64,000 nucleotides of DNA from Devosia marina (GTDB lineage Bacteria > Pseudomonadota > Alphaproteobacteria > Rhizobiales > Devosiaceae), in contig NZ_WQRF01000002.1 of assembly GCF_009758415.1 (NCBI RefSeq), forward strand, positions 62,001-126,000, given 5' to 3'. The notes beneath the pieces were generated by a model. It did not search any database. It saw only the letters and a program-made list of their open reading frames with translations, and was not told the DNA's origin. How positions within the stretch are numbered: position 1 is the first letter of the stretch; every line of letters starts with the position of its first letter. Below, piece after piece: positions 26,452-35,367 of this stretch. The position numbers and the translations under genes are program-made.

Positions 26452-27348
26452 TTAGCGTTTCATACCGGTCGTGGCGATGCCCTCGATGAGCAGCCGCTGG
26501 AAGAGAAGGAAGAAGACGAAGATCGGCACGATGGAGAGCACACTCATGGCGAACAGGCCACCGAAATCACTCTCGCCGGTGGAGTCCACGAAGGTCCGAA
26601 GGCCGAGCATGACGGTGTAGTCCTGCATGCGATTGAGATAGATCAGCGGGCCAAAGAAGTCGTCCCAGGTCCAGATGAAGGTGAAGATGGCAGCCGTCAC
26701 CAGCACGGGGATAGAGAGCGGCAGCATGATCTTCCAGTAGATGCGCCAGGGACCGGCGCCGTCCATCATCGCAGCCTCGTCCAACTCGCGCGGAATGCCG
26801 CGGAAGAACTGGACCATGAGGAAGACGAAGAAGGCGTCCACGGCGAGGAACTTGGGCACGACCAGGGGCAGCATGGTGTTGACCCAGCCCAGGTCGCGGA
26901 ACAGCACATATTGCGGAATGAGCGTCACCTGCCCGGGCAGCATCAGCGTCATCAACATCATGGCGAACCAGAAATTGCGCCCCTTGAACTGCAGTCGTGC
27001 AAACGCATAGGCCGCCATGGAGCAGGCGATGAGGTTGCCCACCACGCTTAGGAAAGCGATGATGAAGGAGTTCATGTAGAACACCGAGAAGCTCACCCGC
27101 ATGGCATTCCAGCCGCGGAAGTAGGACTCGATGTCCCAGCTCAGGCTGGGCCAGATGCCGGAGGTGAAGATCTCGTTTTCCGGCTTGAACGAGGCTGCCA
27201 GCAACCAGAGCAGCGGATAGAGCATCAAGATGGATGCGCCGATCAGCAGCACGTGCGCGATCACCGAGAAGATGCGCTTGCGCAGACGGGCACTGGGATC
27301 GTTTTCTGATCCGGTGACCACGGTCAGCTTGTGTGCATCAATCGTCAT
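26452..27348 (-). CDS. Carbohydrate ABC transporter permease (MalG/UgpE type)
   Basis: 298-residue permease with six membrane helices. The EAA loop that contacts the ATPase reads ELDEAAMMDGAGPWRIYWKI (about residues 190-210). A 30-residue cytoplasmic N-terminus precedes the first helix. Its start lies inside the last codons of the partner permease gene (11-bp overlap), and the next dehydrogenase gene follows after 4 bp. Subunit of the sugar importer. Confidence 0.92.
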   Translation of the reverse strand: MTIDAHKLTVVTGSENDPSARLRKRIFSVIAHVLLIGASILMLYPLLWLLAASFKPENEIFTSGIWPSLSWDIESYFRGWNAMRVSFSVFYMNSFIIAFLSVVGNLIACSMAAYAFARLQFKGRNFWFAMMLMTLMLPGQVTLIPQYVLFRDLGWVNTMLPLVVPKFLAVDAFFVFLMVQFFRGIPRELDEAAMMDGAGPWRIYWKIMLPLSIPVLVTAAIFTFIWTWDDFFGPLIYLNRMQDYTVMLGLRTFVDSTGESDFGGLFAMSVLSIVPIFVFFLLFQRLLIEGIATTGMKR

Positions 27349-28279
27349 AGTGCACCCAATACTTGGACGTAAGGAAGGAGAAGGCCGTAAAGCACGCGAT
27401 CAGCAACAGCAGGAACCAGGCCAGCGCCGAGGCATAGCCCATGCGGAAATAGCTGAAGGCCTCATTGTAGAGGTAGAGCGTGTAGAACAGCGTGGAGTTG
27501 ATCGGAGACCCGGTGCCATTGGAGATGATGAAGGCCGGGGTGAAGCTCTTGAAGGCCTCAATGGTCTGGATGATGGCGTTGAAGAACACCACCGGGGTCA
27601 GCAATGGCAGCGTGATCTTCCAGAACTGGCGCCATTTGCTGGCGCCGTCCAAGGAGGCGGCCTCATACATGTCCTGCGGGATCTGACGCAGACCGGCGAG
27701 GAAGATGATCATGGGCGAGCCGAACTGCCAGACCGAAAGCACGATCAGCGTCCAGAGCGAATAATTGGGGTTGGAAATCCAGCTCGGGCCGACAATGCCG
27801 AAGATGGAGAGGAACTGGTTGACCAGGCCGTCACCGGCGAAAATCTGGCGCCACAGAATGGCAATGGCCACCGACGCGCCGAGCAGGCTGGGCAGGTAGA
27901 ATACGGCACGGTAAAGCGGCAGCCCCTTCATGCCCCGGTTGAGCAGAATGGCAATGGCCAGCGCGAAGGCGAGCTTCAAAGGCACCGAGAACAGCACGAA
28001 GGTGAAAGTGACCCGCATGGAGGTCGCAAAAGTGCGGTCATTGGTGAACATGCGCTCGTAATTGGCGAAGCCCACCCAGTCCGGCGAGGTCAGCAGATCG
28101 AAATCTGTGAAGCTGAGATAGAAGGACGAGATGATCGGGCCGATGGTGAGACCGAAAAACCCGATGAACCATGGCAACAGGAAGAGATAGCCGGGGGCGT
28201 GGCTTTGCCACGCCCTCGACCACTTCGATGTGCCTGATGCGGCGTCCTGCGGAGCCGCGTCTGCCGCATGCACAGTCAT
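27338..28279 (-). CDS. Carbohydrate ABC transporter permease (MalF/UgpA type)
   Basis: 313-residue permease with six membrane helices, first at APGYLFLLPWFIGFFGLTIG. The EAA loop reads MYEAASLDGASKWRQFWKIT. Partner of the adjacent MalG-type subunit. It begins 3 bp after the binding-protein gene, consistent with one transcript. Short length without the extra MalF helices fits the UgpA/LacF group. Confidence 0.92.
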   Translation of the reverse strand: MTVHAADAAPQDAASGTSKWSRAWQSHAPGYLFLLPWFIGFFGLTIGPIISSFYLSFTDFDLLTSPDWVGFANYERMFTNDRTFATSMRVTFTFVLFSVPLKLAFALAIAILLNRGMKGLPLYRAVFYLPSLLGASVAIAILWRQIFAGDGLVNQFLSIFGIVGPSWISNPNYSLWTLIVLSVWQFGSPMIIFLAGLRQIPQDMYEAASLDGASKWRQFWKITLPLLTPVVFFNAIIQTIEAFKSFTPAFIISNGTGSPINSTLFYTLYLYNEAFSYFRMGYASALAWFLLLLIACFTAFSFLTSKYWVHYDD

Positions 28280-28282
28280 TTT

Positions 28283-29560
28283 TTATGCGTTCGCCCGTGC
28301 CAGAATTGCAGTCGCGTCCTCGACGAAAGCCTTGCCGGCGTCTTCCGGGGAGCGGGCGCCGAAGGCCACTTCCTGGCTGATCACGCGGAGCAGGTTGAGG
28401 TCGATTTCGCCAGCGGCTGCCGGCGGGGACGGGGGCAGAGCACCAACCAGGTCACCCAGATTTGCCACGAAGTTCAGCGCGATCTGGCTCTGTTCGTCGA
28501 GGGTCGGGGTGATGGCTTCACGCACGGCGGCGTTGCACGGAATGCCGCGCTCGACGCCGAGGATCGCACCGGCTTCCGGATTGGTGACGAAGAAGTTGAT
28601 GAAGGCCGCTGCCGCTTCGCGGTCCGCGGTCGAGCCGCCGACAGAGAAGAACATGGACGGCTTGCGGTAGTGACCGCCGCCGACACCCGGCGCAATGCGC
28701 GGATACGAGGAGATCGTCAGCTCATCGTCGTTGATCGACTGGTGGATCACCAGCTGGTTGGAGTTGGACGGCATCATGGCAGCGCGCTTCATGGCAACCA
28801 TGGACGATTCCGGAGCCCCGGTGTCGAGCGCCTGGGTTTCAGCGTCGACAATGTAGCCCTTCTGGCGGAAGCCGTCCCACATCTGGAACCACTCGACCAT
28901 GTCATCGGCCGTAAAGCCGAGCTTGTTGTCCGCGGTGTAAAGCGCCTGACCACGCTGACGCAGCCAGTTGTCGAGCATGGGCTCGGTGCCCGAGCCATCG
29001 GAGAATGCCCGCATGCCGTTGCCGGCCGAATTGAAGGCTTCGCCAAGGCGCTCAAGATCCGCATAGGTCCAGCTATTATCTGGAACAGCTTCCCCGATAG
29101 CCTCGAAGGCGGCCTTGTTGACCAAAGTGGCCACCGAGTTCGCACCAAGCGAGATACCATAGAGCTGGCCGTCGACCTTGCCGCCTTCGAGCTGGTCGGC
29201 GTCGAATTCACCCAGATCGCCGATCACGTCGTCAAGCGGGGCAATGGCGTTACGGGTCGCGTATTCCACGATGTAACGATAGTCCATCTGGATGATGTCG
29301 GGGGCAGTGCCACCGGCGGTCTGGGTGGCCAGCTTGGGCCAGTAGTCGTTCCAGCTCAGGAACTCGGCCTCAAGGCCAGGATTGCCAGCGGCCTCATAGA
29401 GATCGGTCACGGCATAGGTGCGGTCGGCGCGCGCCTGGCCACCCCAGAAGATCAGGCGCAGGGCGCTCTGGGCGAAGGCCGGGCTGATACCCGCAGCGGC
29501 GGCGGCCGCCAATGCCGAAGATCCCATCAGGAACTGACGGCGTCCAAGTCGAATTGTCAT
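28283..29560 (-). CDS. Sugar ABC transporter substrate-binding protein, Tat-exported
   Basis: 425-residue cluster B binding protein (SBP_bac_1 type). The N-terminus RLGRRQFLMGSSALAAAAAA is a twin-arginine signal (RRQFL) with cleavage likely after AFAQ, so it should be exported folded. The mature part has the usual two-lobe features: IFWGGQARADR, IIQMDYRYIVEY and IASYPRIAPG-like hinge segments. It is the first gene of the operon and follows a 445-bp regulatory region. Ligand not predictable; the two Gfo/Idh/MocA dehydrogenases suggest a sugar or polyol needing oxidation. Confidence 0.88.
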   Translation of the reverse strand: MTIRLGRRQFLMGSSALAAAAAAGISPAFAQSALRLIFWGGQARADRTYAVTDLYEAAGNPGLEAEFLSWNDYWPKLATQTAGGTAPDIIQMDYRYIVEYATRNAIAPLDDVIGDLGEFDADQLEGGKVDGQLYGISLGANSVATLVNKAAFEAIGEAVPDNSWTYADLERLGEAFNSAGNGMRAFSDGSGTEPMLDNWLRQRGQALYTADNKLGFTADDMVEWFQMWDGFRQKGYIVDAETQALDTGAPESSMVAMKRAAMMPSNSNQLVIHQSINDDELTISSYPRIAPGVGGGHYRKPSMFFSVGGSTADREAAAAFINFFVTNPEAGAILGVERGIPCNAAVREAITPTLDEQSQIALNFVANLGDLVGALPPSPPAAAGEIDLNLLRVISQEVAFGARSPEDAGKAFVEDATAILARANA

Positions 29561-30005
29561 GTCTTTCCTCCCATGAACAGTTGCCGTTCCGCCAGCGCGG
29601 AACCGGGTGTGGCCAGCGACCTCCCCGTCGCTAAATCACCAACTGGTTACTACGTTAGAGCCTCTGACGTGCTTGTCAATCGTCATTAGCCCCGGTTTTC
29701 ATTCACAGAGAAGCGAACCCACCTGCGGCGAAATAACCAGCCAGTTACGCCCTTACCATACAAGATGCACATGCAGCAACAATCTTGTATGGAAGTCACT
29801 CCGCCACGTTTGTACAAGCTATGAGCAGCACCGCTGTTGCAGGCTTGGTCCGCGGTAGATTGCGTGGGCGGGCCGGACTCCTCAGGCGGCTGCCATCTCC
29901 TCTCGTTGGTGAGAGTGGCGCAAAAATGCCAATTGGAAAACTACGAAATTTCGGTGACACTATAGAAAATATCTATAGCTAATAGCTGATCGGGGAGGAT
30001 CACCG
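29561..30005. other. Divergent regulatory region between sugar operon and lysR
   Basis: About 445 bp, no gene. It holds AACTGGTTA (29641-29649) and TAACCAGCCAGTTA (29734-29747), which share TAACCAG in opposite orientation, the inverted repeat at 29757-29791, the TTGTACAA palindrome at 29810-29817, and two CTATAG boxes near 29960-29978 before the lysR start. GGGGAGGA (29991-29998) is the lysR ribosome binding site. Confidence 0.6.
29757..29817. promoter_or_regulatory. Operator-like inverted repeats upstream of the sugar operon
   Basis: Perfect 10-bp arms CATACAAGAT (29757-29766) and ATCTTGTATG (29782-29791), plus the palindrome TTGTACAA (29810-29817). The shared TACAA core resembles sites of GntR-family regulators. 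No GntR gene is in the window, so the regulator would be encoded elsewhere. Confidence 0.45.
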
Positions 30006-30938
30006 ATGGACAAGCTGCTCACTCAATTTCTCGCCGTCGCCGATGCTGGTTCGCTGAGCGGGGCGGCGACCGCCCTGTTCATCACCCAACCGACGCTGAG
30101 CTTCAACATGAACAAGCTCGAGGAAACCGTAGGGGCTCCGCTGTTCGATCGGTCCTCGCGGGGCATGACGCTGACGCGCTATGGCGAGACGCTGTATGAA
30201 AATGCGCGGTTGATGCGCCGGCTCTATGACAACACGCTCAACGCCATTGCCGACCAGAAACGCGGGTCCGAGCGGGGTATGTCCATCGGTACGGGCTATT
30301 CCTGGTGGACCATGTTCCTGCGCGACATGGTGGTGGACTATCAGCGCGAATTCCCCAAGGCGCCGGTGCAAATCAGCCTGGGCAATCAGCTTCGGCTGAT
30401 GGACCAGATGCTCTCGGGCGATATATCCATGTTTCTCGCCCACGAAATCGACGGGTTGAGCGGCGCGATCGGCACCGATTTCGTACCGCTAACCCGGGTC
30501 TACAACGCCTTCTTCGTGCGCAAGGACCACCGGCTGTTGGGCGCGCCGCGGACCCTGACGGAAATCGACAGCTACCCGATCGTGATCAGTTCACTGGCGG
30601 AGAGCCGGCATGAGCGGTTTTTCGACCCCGCCCGCCGGCGCACCCGCGTGGAAACAGTGTTCGACCGGACCAGCGTGGCGTTCCGCACCAATTCGCTGGC
30701 GGCGTGTGTCGACTACGCGTTGGCGACCGATGCGGTACTGGTCCACACACACGTGCTGCGCGATCATTTTCGTGAACGCGGCCTGGTCGAGGTGGCGCAG
30801 AAGGATGAGCCGCGCCGCGCGGTGACCGGCATTTATGTGCTCAGGGAGCGGCGCGGCGAGGACCGTGTCGAAGAACTGATCGAGCGGATCACCAGGGCTT
30901 GTCATGCAGTGCTGCCGCCTTGGGAGCCGGCCTCATAA
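30006..30938 (+). CDS. LysR family transcriptional regulator
   Basis: 310-residue LysR protein. The N-terminal winged HTH is clear (FLAVADAGSLSGAATALFITQPTLSFNMNKLEETVGAPLF), followed by a periplasmic-binding-protein-like effector domain. GGGGAGG precedes the ATG by about 8 bp. It lies 82 bp upstream of the FAD/Fe-S oxidoreductase in the same direction and divergent from the sugar operon, so either could be its target; the palindrome at 30999-31012 favours the oxidoreductase. Confidence 0.9.
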   Translation: MDKLLTQFLAVADAGSLSGAATALFITQPTLSFNMNKLEETVGAPLFDRSSRGMTLTRYGETLYENARLMRRLYDNTLNAIADQKRGSERGMSIGTGYSWWTMFLRDMVVDYQREFPKAPVQISLGNQLRLMDQMLSGDISMFLAHEIDGLSGAIGTDFVPLTRVYNAFFVRKDHRLLGAPRTLTEIDSYPIVISSLAESRHERFFDPARRRTRVETVFDRTSVAFRTNSLAACVDYALATDAVLVHTHVLRDHFRERGLVEVAQKDEPRRAVTGIYVLRERRGEDRVEELIERITRACHAVLPPWEPAS

Positions 30939-30998
30939 GAGTGCACCAACACGCATTGCCAGTCGCGTTGGGCCCGCGATTTGTGTTTCCCATGTCCG

Positions 30999-31012
30999 AC
31001 TAACATGTTAGT
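30999..31012. promoter_or_regulatory. Perfect 14-bp palindrome before the D-lactate dehydrogenase-type gene
   Basis: ACTAACATGTTAGT, ending 8 bp before the ATG at 31021, where a ribosome binding site would normally be. A repressor here would block transcription or translation initiation; no SD-like sequence is visible, so the mRNA may be leaderless or weakly translated. Confidence 0.5.
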
Positions 31013-31020
31013 TAAACGCC

Positions 31021-33936
31021 ATGCAGCAAGCCCTCGATTTCTCCCTTCAGCCCCATGCCCAGACCCCTGACCGCCTGGCGGCGGGCGAACGCGTTGCCAC
31101 ACGCCTTAAAGGGCAGGTACAGGGCGCCATCCATACCGACCCGCTGATGACCTATGCCTGGAGCGGCGATGCCAGCTCTTACCGGCTGATCCCGGCGGTG
31201 GTGGTGTTCGTCAATTCCGAGGATGATGTGCGCGCCGTGTTCAAGGCGGCACGGGCAGAGGGCTTGCCGGTGACGTTCCGGGCGGCCGGCACCTCGCTGT
31301 CGGGCCAGGCGGTGACCGACGGGGTTTTGGCAGTATTGGGTGATGGCTGGCGCAAGCTGGACATCCACCCCGGCGCCGAGCGGGTGACATTGGGGACGGC
31401 AATTATCGTGGCGGAGGCCAATCGGGCGCTCAAACCCTTCGACAAGAAGATCGGCCCCGACCCGGCCAGCCAGGCCACCTGCAAGATCGGCGGGGTGGTC
31501 AACAACAATTCATCAGGCATGTGCTGTGGGGTGGCGCAGAACACCTATCACACCATGGCGCGCCTCAGGATCGTGCTCACCGATGGCACCATGCTCGACT
31601 CGGGCGATGCGGCCAGTTGCGATGCCTTTCGCATCAGCCATGCGGCCATGCTCGAACAGATCCATCAATTGCATCACGAGGTGATGGCGGATGCGGAATT
31701 GGTGGCGCTGATCCGGCACAAATACCGGATCAAGAACACGGTGGGCTATTCGCTCAACGCGCTGGTCGATTATCATGACCCGCTCGATATCCTGATCCAC
31801 TTGATGGTGGGCTCGGAGGGCACGCTCGGCTTTGTATCCGAAGTGACCTACAACACGGTGCCCGAGCATCCCTTCAAGGCCACCGGCCTGATCCCCTTCC
31901 CTGATCCGCAAGCGGCGGGGCGCGCGATTATCGAGATGGCCAATGGCGGCGTGCAGGTGACGACCGGTGTCACAGCGGCCGAATATATCGAGCGGCGCGC
32001 GCTGGCGACGGTGGAGCATCTGCCGCCCATGGCCCCGCTGCTGCCCTGGCTGACGGCAGACTCTCCGGCGGTGCTGATCGATGTGACTGCGCCGGACGAG
32101 GCGACCCTGCTGGCTGAAATTGCCAAGACCGAAGACCTGCTCAAGCGCCATGGCGCCACCCATATCGAGCTCAGTCGCGACGCCCAGCGCAGCGCGGCCC
32201 TGTGGGATATTCGCAAGGGGTTCTTCACCTCGGGCGGGGCGGCGCGGCCCAAGGGTACTTCGATGCTGACCGAGGATGTGGCTGCCCCCATCGAGCGATT
32301 GGCCGAATTCGTGGTAGACATGCGCAATCTGCTCGACAAGCATGGCTATGACGACGCGATCATTTTCGGACATGCGCTGGCCGGCAATCTGCACTTCCAG
32401 ATGAGCGACAATTTTGCGCAGGACGGCGCGGCGGCGAAGTTCGATGTGTTCAACCAGGAGCTCTCGCAACTGGTATCGGTGCGCTATCAAGGCTCGCTCA
32501 AGGCCGAACACGGTACCGGGCGGGCCATTGCCGCCTTTGTCGAGGCTGAATGGGGCGCCAAGGCCTATGGGCTGATGCACCGGATCAAGGCGATCTTCGA
32601 CCCGGAAAGACTGCTCAATCCGGGCGTGCTGCTCAATGACGACCCCAAGATCCACATCAAGAATTTGAAGGTCATGCCGCTGAGCGACGAGCTGGTGGAC
32701 CTCTGCATCGAATGCGGCTTTTGCGAACCGGCCTGTCCCAGCCACCACATGACCCTAACGCCGCGCCAGCGCATCGCGGTGACGCGCGAGACGGCGCGAT
32801 TGCGCGAAACCGGGGAAGACCCGGCGCGGCTGGCCCGGTTCGAAGCCGATTTCCAATATGCCGGAATGGACACTTGCGCGGCGTGCAATCTGTGTTCGCT
32901 GCGTTGCCCGGTGGGCATCGAGACCGGCACGATGATCCTGGGTGAGCGAGCGAAGCGGCGCGGGGGCACCGCGCAGTCGGTGGCGCGTTTCGCCGCTGAC
33001 CACCGTGGCGCGGTGGAGACCATGATGCGGGGCGGGGTGGCGTTGGCCGACATGGCGCGCCGTGTCATTCCGGCCACTGCGGTGGAGGCCATGACGGATA
33101 ATGCCCGGCGGCTGAGCGGGAAACGCGTGCCGCGCGTGTCTCGCGCGCTGCATTCCGGCCCCGGCGCACCCAAGGTGCGAGACAATCGGCAGGATCCGCG
33201 CAAAAGCGGGTTTCCGGTGCCGATTGCCCAGAGCGGGCAGCCGGGCGTGGTCTATTTTCCCGCCTGTCCCAGCCGCATGTTCGGCGCGCCCGAGACCCAG
33301 CACGGCCTGCTCGATACGCCAGCGGCGATGATCGCGCTGCTTGAGCGGGCCGGCTATGACGTGATCGTTCCGGACAAGCTCAATGGCCAGTGCTGTGGCC
33401 AGCCGTTTCAATCCAAGGGTTTTCCCGAGCAGGCCGCCGAGGTGGGCGGGGCGCTCAAGGGCGAACTGTCGCAGCTTTCGGATGCCGGGCGACTGCAGGT
33501 GGTGACGGACGCCTCGACCTGCGCCAAGCATCTGAAGGAATTTCCGGGCGATGCGGCGGTGGCGGATTCGGCCGCGTTCCTGGTCCAGCATGTGCTGCCG
33601 AAACTGACGATCACCCAGAGGCTGTCGAGCCTTGCCGTGCATCACAATTGTTCGGCCCAGCGGCTGTTAGAGCAGTCCTCAACAGAGGCGGTGGCGGCGG
33701 CCTGTGCGGAAACTGTCGCTGTGCTCTCTTCGATCACCTGCTGCGGCTATGCGGGAGACAAGGGGCTGTTCCTGCCCGAGCTCAACGCGCATGCGACCCG
33801 GCGGGTGGGCAATGACATTCCACAGGGGTGTGAGCTGGGCGTCTCGACGGTATCGACCTGTGCATCGGGACTGAGCGAGCGGGCCGGGGTACCGTTTGTG
33901 AGCCTTGCGAGCCTTTTGGAATGGGCAAGCCGTTAG
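31021..33936 (+). CDS. FAD/4Fe-4S oxidoreductase, D-lactate dehydrogenase type
   Basis: 971-residue fusion. The N-terminal PCMH FAD domain (about 45-280) has TFRAAGTSLSGQAVTDG and KIGPDPASQATCKIGGVV; an FAD-oxidase C domain follows to about 540. Then two 4Fe-4S clusters (CIECGFCEPACP near 562, CAACNLCSLRCP near 620) and a C-terminal CCG domain pair (CCGQPFQSKG, CCGYAGDKG). This layout matches quinone/cytochrome-linked D-lactate dehydrogenases of the Pseudomonas type; YdiJ-like D-2-hydroxyglutarate dehydrogenases are the main alternative. It would feed electrons into the respiratory chain. Preceded by lysR. Confidence 0.82.
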   Translation: MQQALDFSLQPHAQTPDRLAAGERVATRLKGQVQGAIHTDPLMTYAWSGDASSYRLIPAVVVFVNSEDDVRAVFKAARAEGLPVTFRAAGTSLSGQAVTDGVLAVLGDGWRKLDIHPGAERVTLGTAIIVAEANRALKPFDKKIGPDPASQATCKIGGVVNNNSSGMCCGVAQNTYHTMARLRIVLTDGTMLDSGDAASCDAFRISHAAMLEQIHQLHHEVMADAELVALIRHKYRIKNTVGYSLNALVDYHDPLDILIHLMVGSEGTLGFVSEVTYNTVPEHPFKATGLIPFPDPQAAGRAIIEMANGGVQVTTGVTAAEYIERRALATVEHLPPMAPLLPWLTADSPAVLIDVTAPDEATLLAEIAKTEDLLKRHGATHIELSRDAQRSAALWDIRKGFFTSGGAARPKGTSMLTEDVAAPIERLAEFVVDMRNLLDKHGYDDAIIFGHALAGNLHFQMSDNFAQDGAAAKFDVFNQELSQLVSVRYQGSLKAEHGTGRAIAAFVEAEWGAKAYGLMHRIKAIFDPERLLNPGVLLNDDPKIHIKNLKVMPLSDELVDLCIECGFCEPACPSHHMTLTPRQRIAVTRETARLRETGEDPARLARFEADFQYAGMDTCAACNLCSLRCPVGIETGTMILGERAKRRGGTAQSVARFAADHRGAVETMMRGGVALADMARRVIPATAVEAMTDNARRLSGKRVPRVSRALHSGPGAPKVRDNRQDPRKSGFPVPIAQSGQPGVVYFPACPSRMFGAPETQHGLLDTPAAMIALLERAGYDVIVPDKLNGQCCGQPFQSKGFPEQAAEVGGALKGELSQLSDAGRLQVVTDASTCAKHLKEFPGDAAVADSAAFLVQHVLPKLTITQRLSSLAVHHNCSAQRLLEQSSTEAVAAACAETVAVLSSITCCGYAGDKGLFLPELNAHATRRVGNDIPQGCELGVSTVSTCASGLSERAGVPFVSLASLLEWASR

Positions 33937-34013
33937 CTATCTCTCTTCGGCCCGCGACCTCCCCCTAAAGGAGGGAGAGGCCGCCCGTCGATCGTGTCGC
34001 GACATCCGGGCGT

Positions 34014-35108
34014 TCAAGCTGGGCCTTGCAGGCTTTGGAGCTCCGTTGGTGCAATCGGCGGCGACAAGACAGGGCGGAGGTGGGCCCCGTCCAGGCAATC
34101 CAGCCGTTCCGCCAGTTCCTGCACGGCCCGCACCAAGGGCGCTATGAACTGGTCGTAGCGCAGGGCCTGCTGGCTATGCGGATCGCTCGGGTCGGCCAGG
34201 ACATGGCCGCCGAAATCGGCGTCGAGTTGCGCGGCAATTTCAGCCACCTGCTGGGCGACAAGACCGTAGTGGCAGCGCCCGTCGCCCCCTTTCCACGCGA
34301 ACCGGACCGGGGTGAGCAGACGGATGAAATCCAGCCCCAGATCGGTGGGCGCTATCGCCGTCTTGTGCCGCGCGTCCGAGGTCTGGATGGTGCCTGTCGC
34401 CGACCAGACGGCCGACCAGCGGGCGCCGCCGTCCCCCAGGGTCTGCGCATTGTCGCCCGCCGGGTTCAGCGCCCCGGCCACACGCATCTCGGCGGTGTCG
34501 GCCGCGATGGTGATCACATCGGTCCAGGTTGAGCCGTCCGGGCTAACCTTGATGCGCCAGTCATTGTCGCCCATCAGCCCCATTTCGGCACGGCCTGACC
34601 AATTGGACTGGAACAACAGGCTTGCCGTATCGCTGCCAGACGCCTTGTTGAGCTTGAGCTGATGTCCGGCACCGTCATGGGTGAGGAGCGTTGCTGCCGA
34701 AGCAACGGCCAGCCGGTTGGTGAGCTCGGCGCTGGTGTTGATACCCAGTTGCGGCAGGCCCGCCCCGGTGGCGGCGACGGCGACCCAGTCGGCTCCGGTA
34801 AAGACCAACAGGGTGCCGCTGGCCCGGTCAAACACCTGCCAGCCCTGAGCGGGGTCATAGAAGTGCCAGGCGCCGGCCTGCCATGCGGCGATCTCGTCCA
34901 TATGTCCGGCCCACGCGCCGCTGGCGCCCGATGGTACGATCCAGGCCTCGCCGGACAGCGGCGAGACCGGCGGCGTTGTGACCCGGGTGGATTCCACCAC
35001 CGGTTGTACCAGGGCATCGAGCCGGTTGAGGGCGTCATTGTGGGTAATGTGCTTGAGCGCCTGACCCGACATGATGAAGGGCAGGGCAAGGCGGGCTGTG
35101 TTGTCCAT
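34014..35108 (-). CDS. DUF2793 protein with S74-type intramolecular chaperone domain
   Basis: 364-residue phage-tail-like protein. The N-terminal half is DUF2793 (ALPFIMSGQALKHITHNDALNRLD..., then EAWIVPSGASGAWAGH). The C-terminal third resembles the S74 tailspike chaperone that auto-cleaves (TSDARHKTAIAPTDLGLDFI; HYGLVAQQVAEI), with the Ser-Asp of the SD pair present. ATG 35108 has TGGAGA 8 bp upstream; the longer frame upstream is not family-like. No other phage or gene-transfer-agent gene is adjacent, so it is an orphan. Function unknown. Confidence 0.8.
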   Translation of the reverse strand: MDNTARLALPFIMSGQALKHITHNDALNRLDALVQPVVESTRVTTPPVSPLSGEAWIVPSGASGAWAGHMDEIAAWQAGAWHFYDPAQGWQVFDRASGTLLVFTGADWVAVAATGAGLPQLGINTSAELTNRLAVASAATLLTHDGAGHQLKLNKASGSDTASLLFQSNWSGRAEMGLMGDNDWRIKVSPDGSTWTDVITIAADTAEMRVAGALNPAGDNAQTLGDGGARWSAVWSATGTIQTSDARHKTAIAPTDLGLDFIRLLTPVRFAWKGGDGRCHYGLVAQQVAEIAAQLDADFGGHVLADPSDPHSQQALRYDQFIAPLVRAVQELAERLDCLDGAHLRPVLSPPIAPTELQSLQGPA

Positions 35109-35367
35109 GAGCGTGTCTCCAGATGTGAACTGGAGCTCAGTGTGGGACCAGCCGCTGGCCCGGGGATTACATAATTGACGGCGCTGTTCTGGCTGCTCAG
35201 GCTGGGCGCACCGACCACAGAGATCGCGAGCAGCCAGACGTCGGGCCGGAAACTTCATCAAATGCTCTCGGCTTGGTGAAATCAACCCGGGCGGAACTTT
35301 CCACCTGTTGCCGCAATTGCTGCCTAGGTTAGGCTCTACCAAACGACCCAGCGAGGAAACCCCGCCC

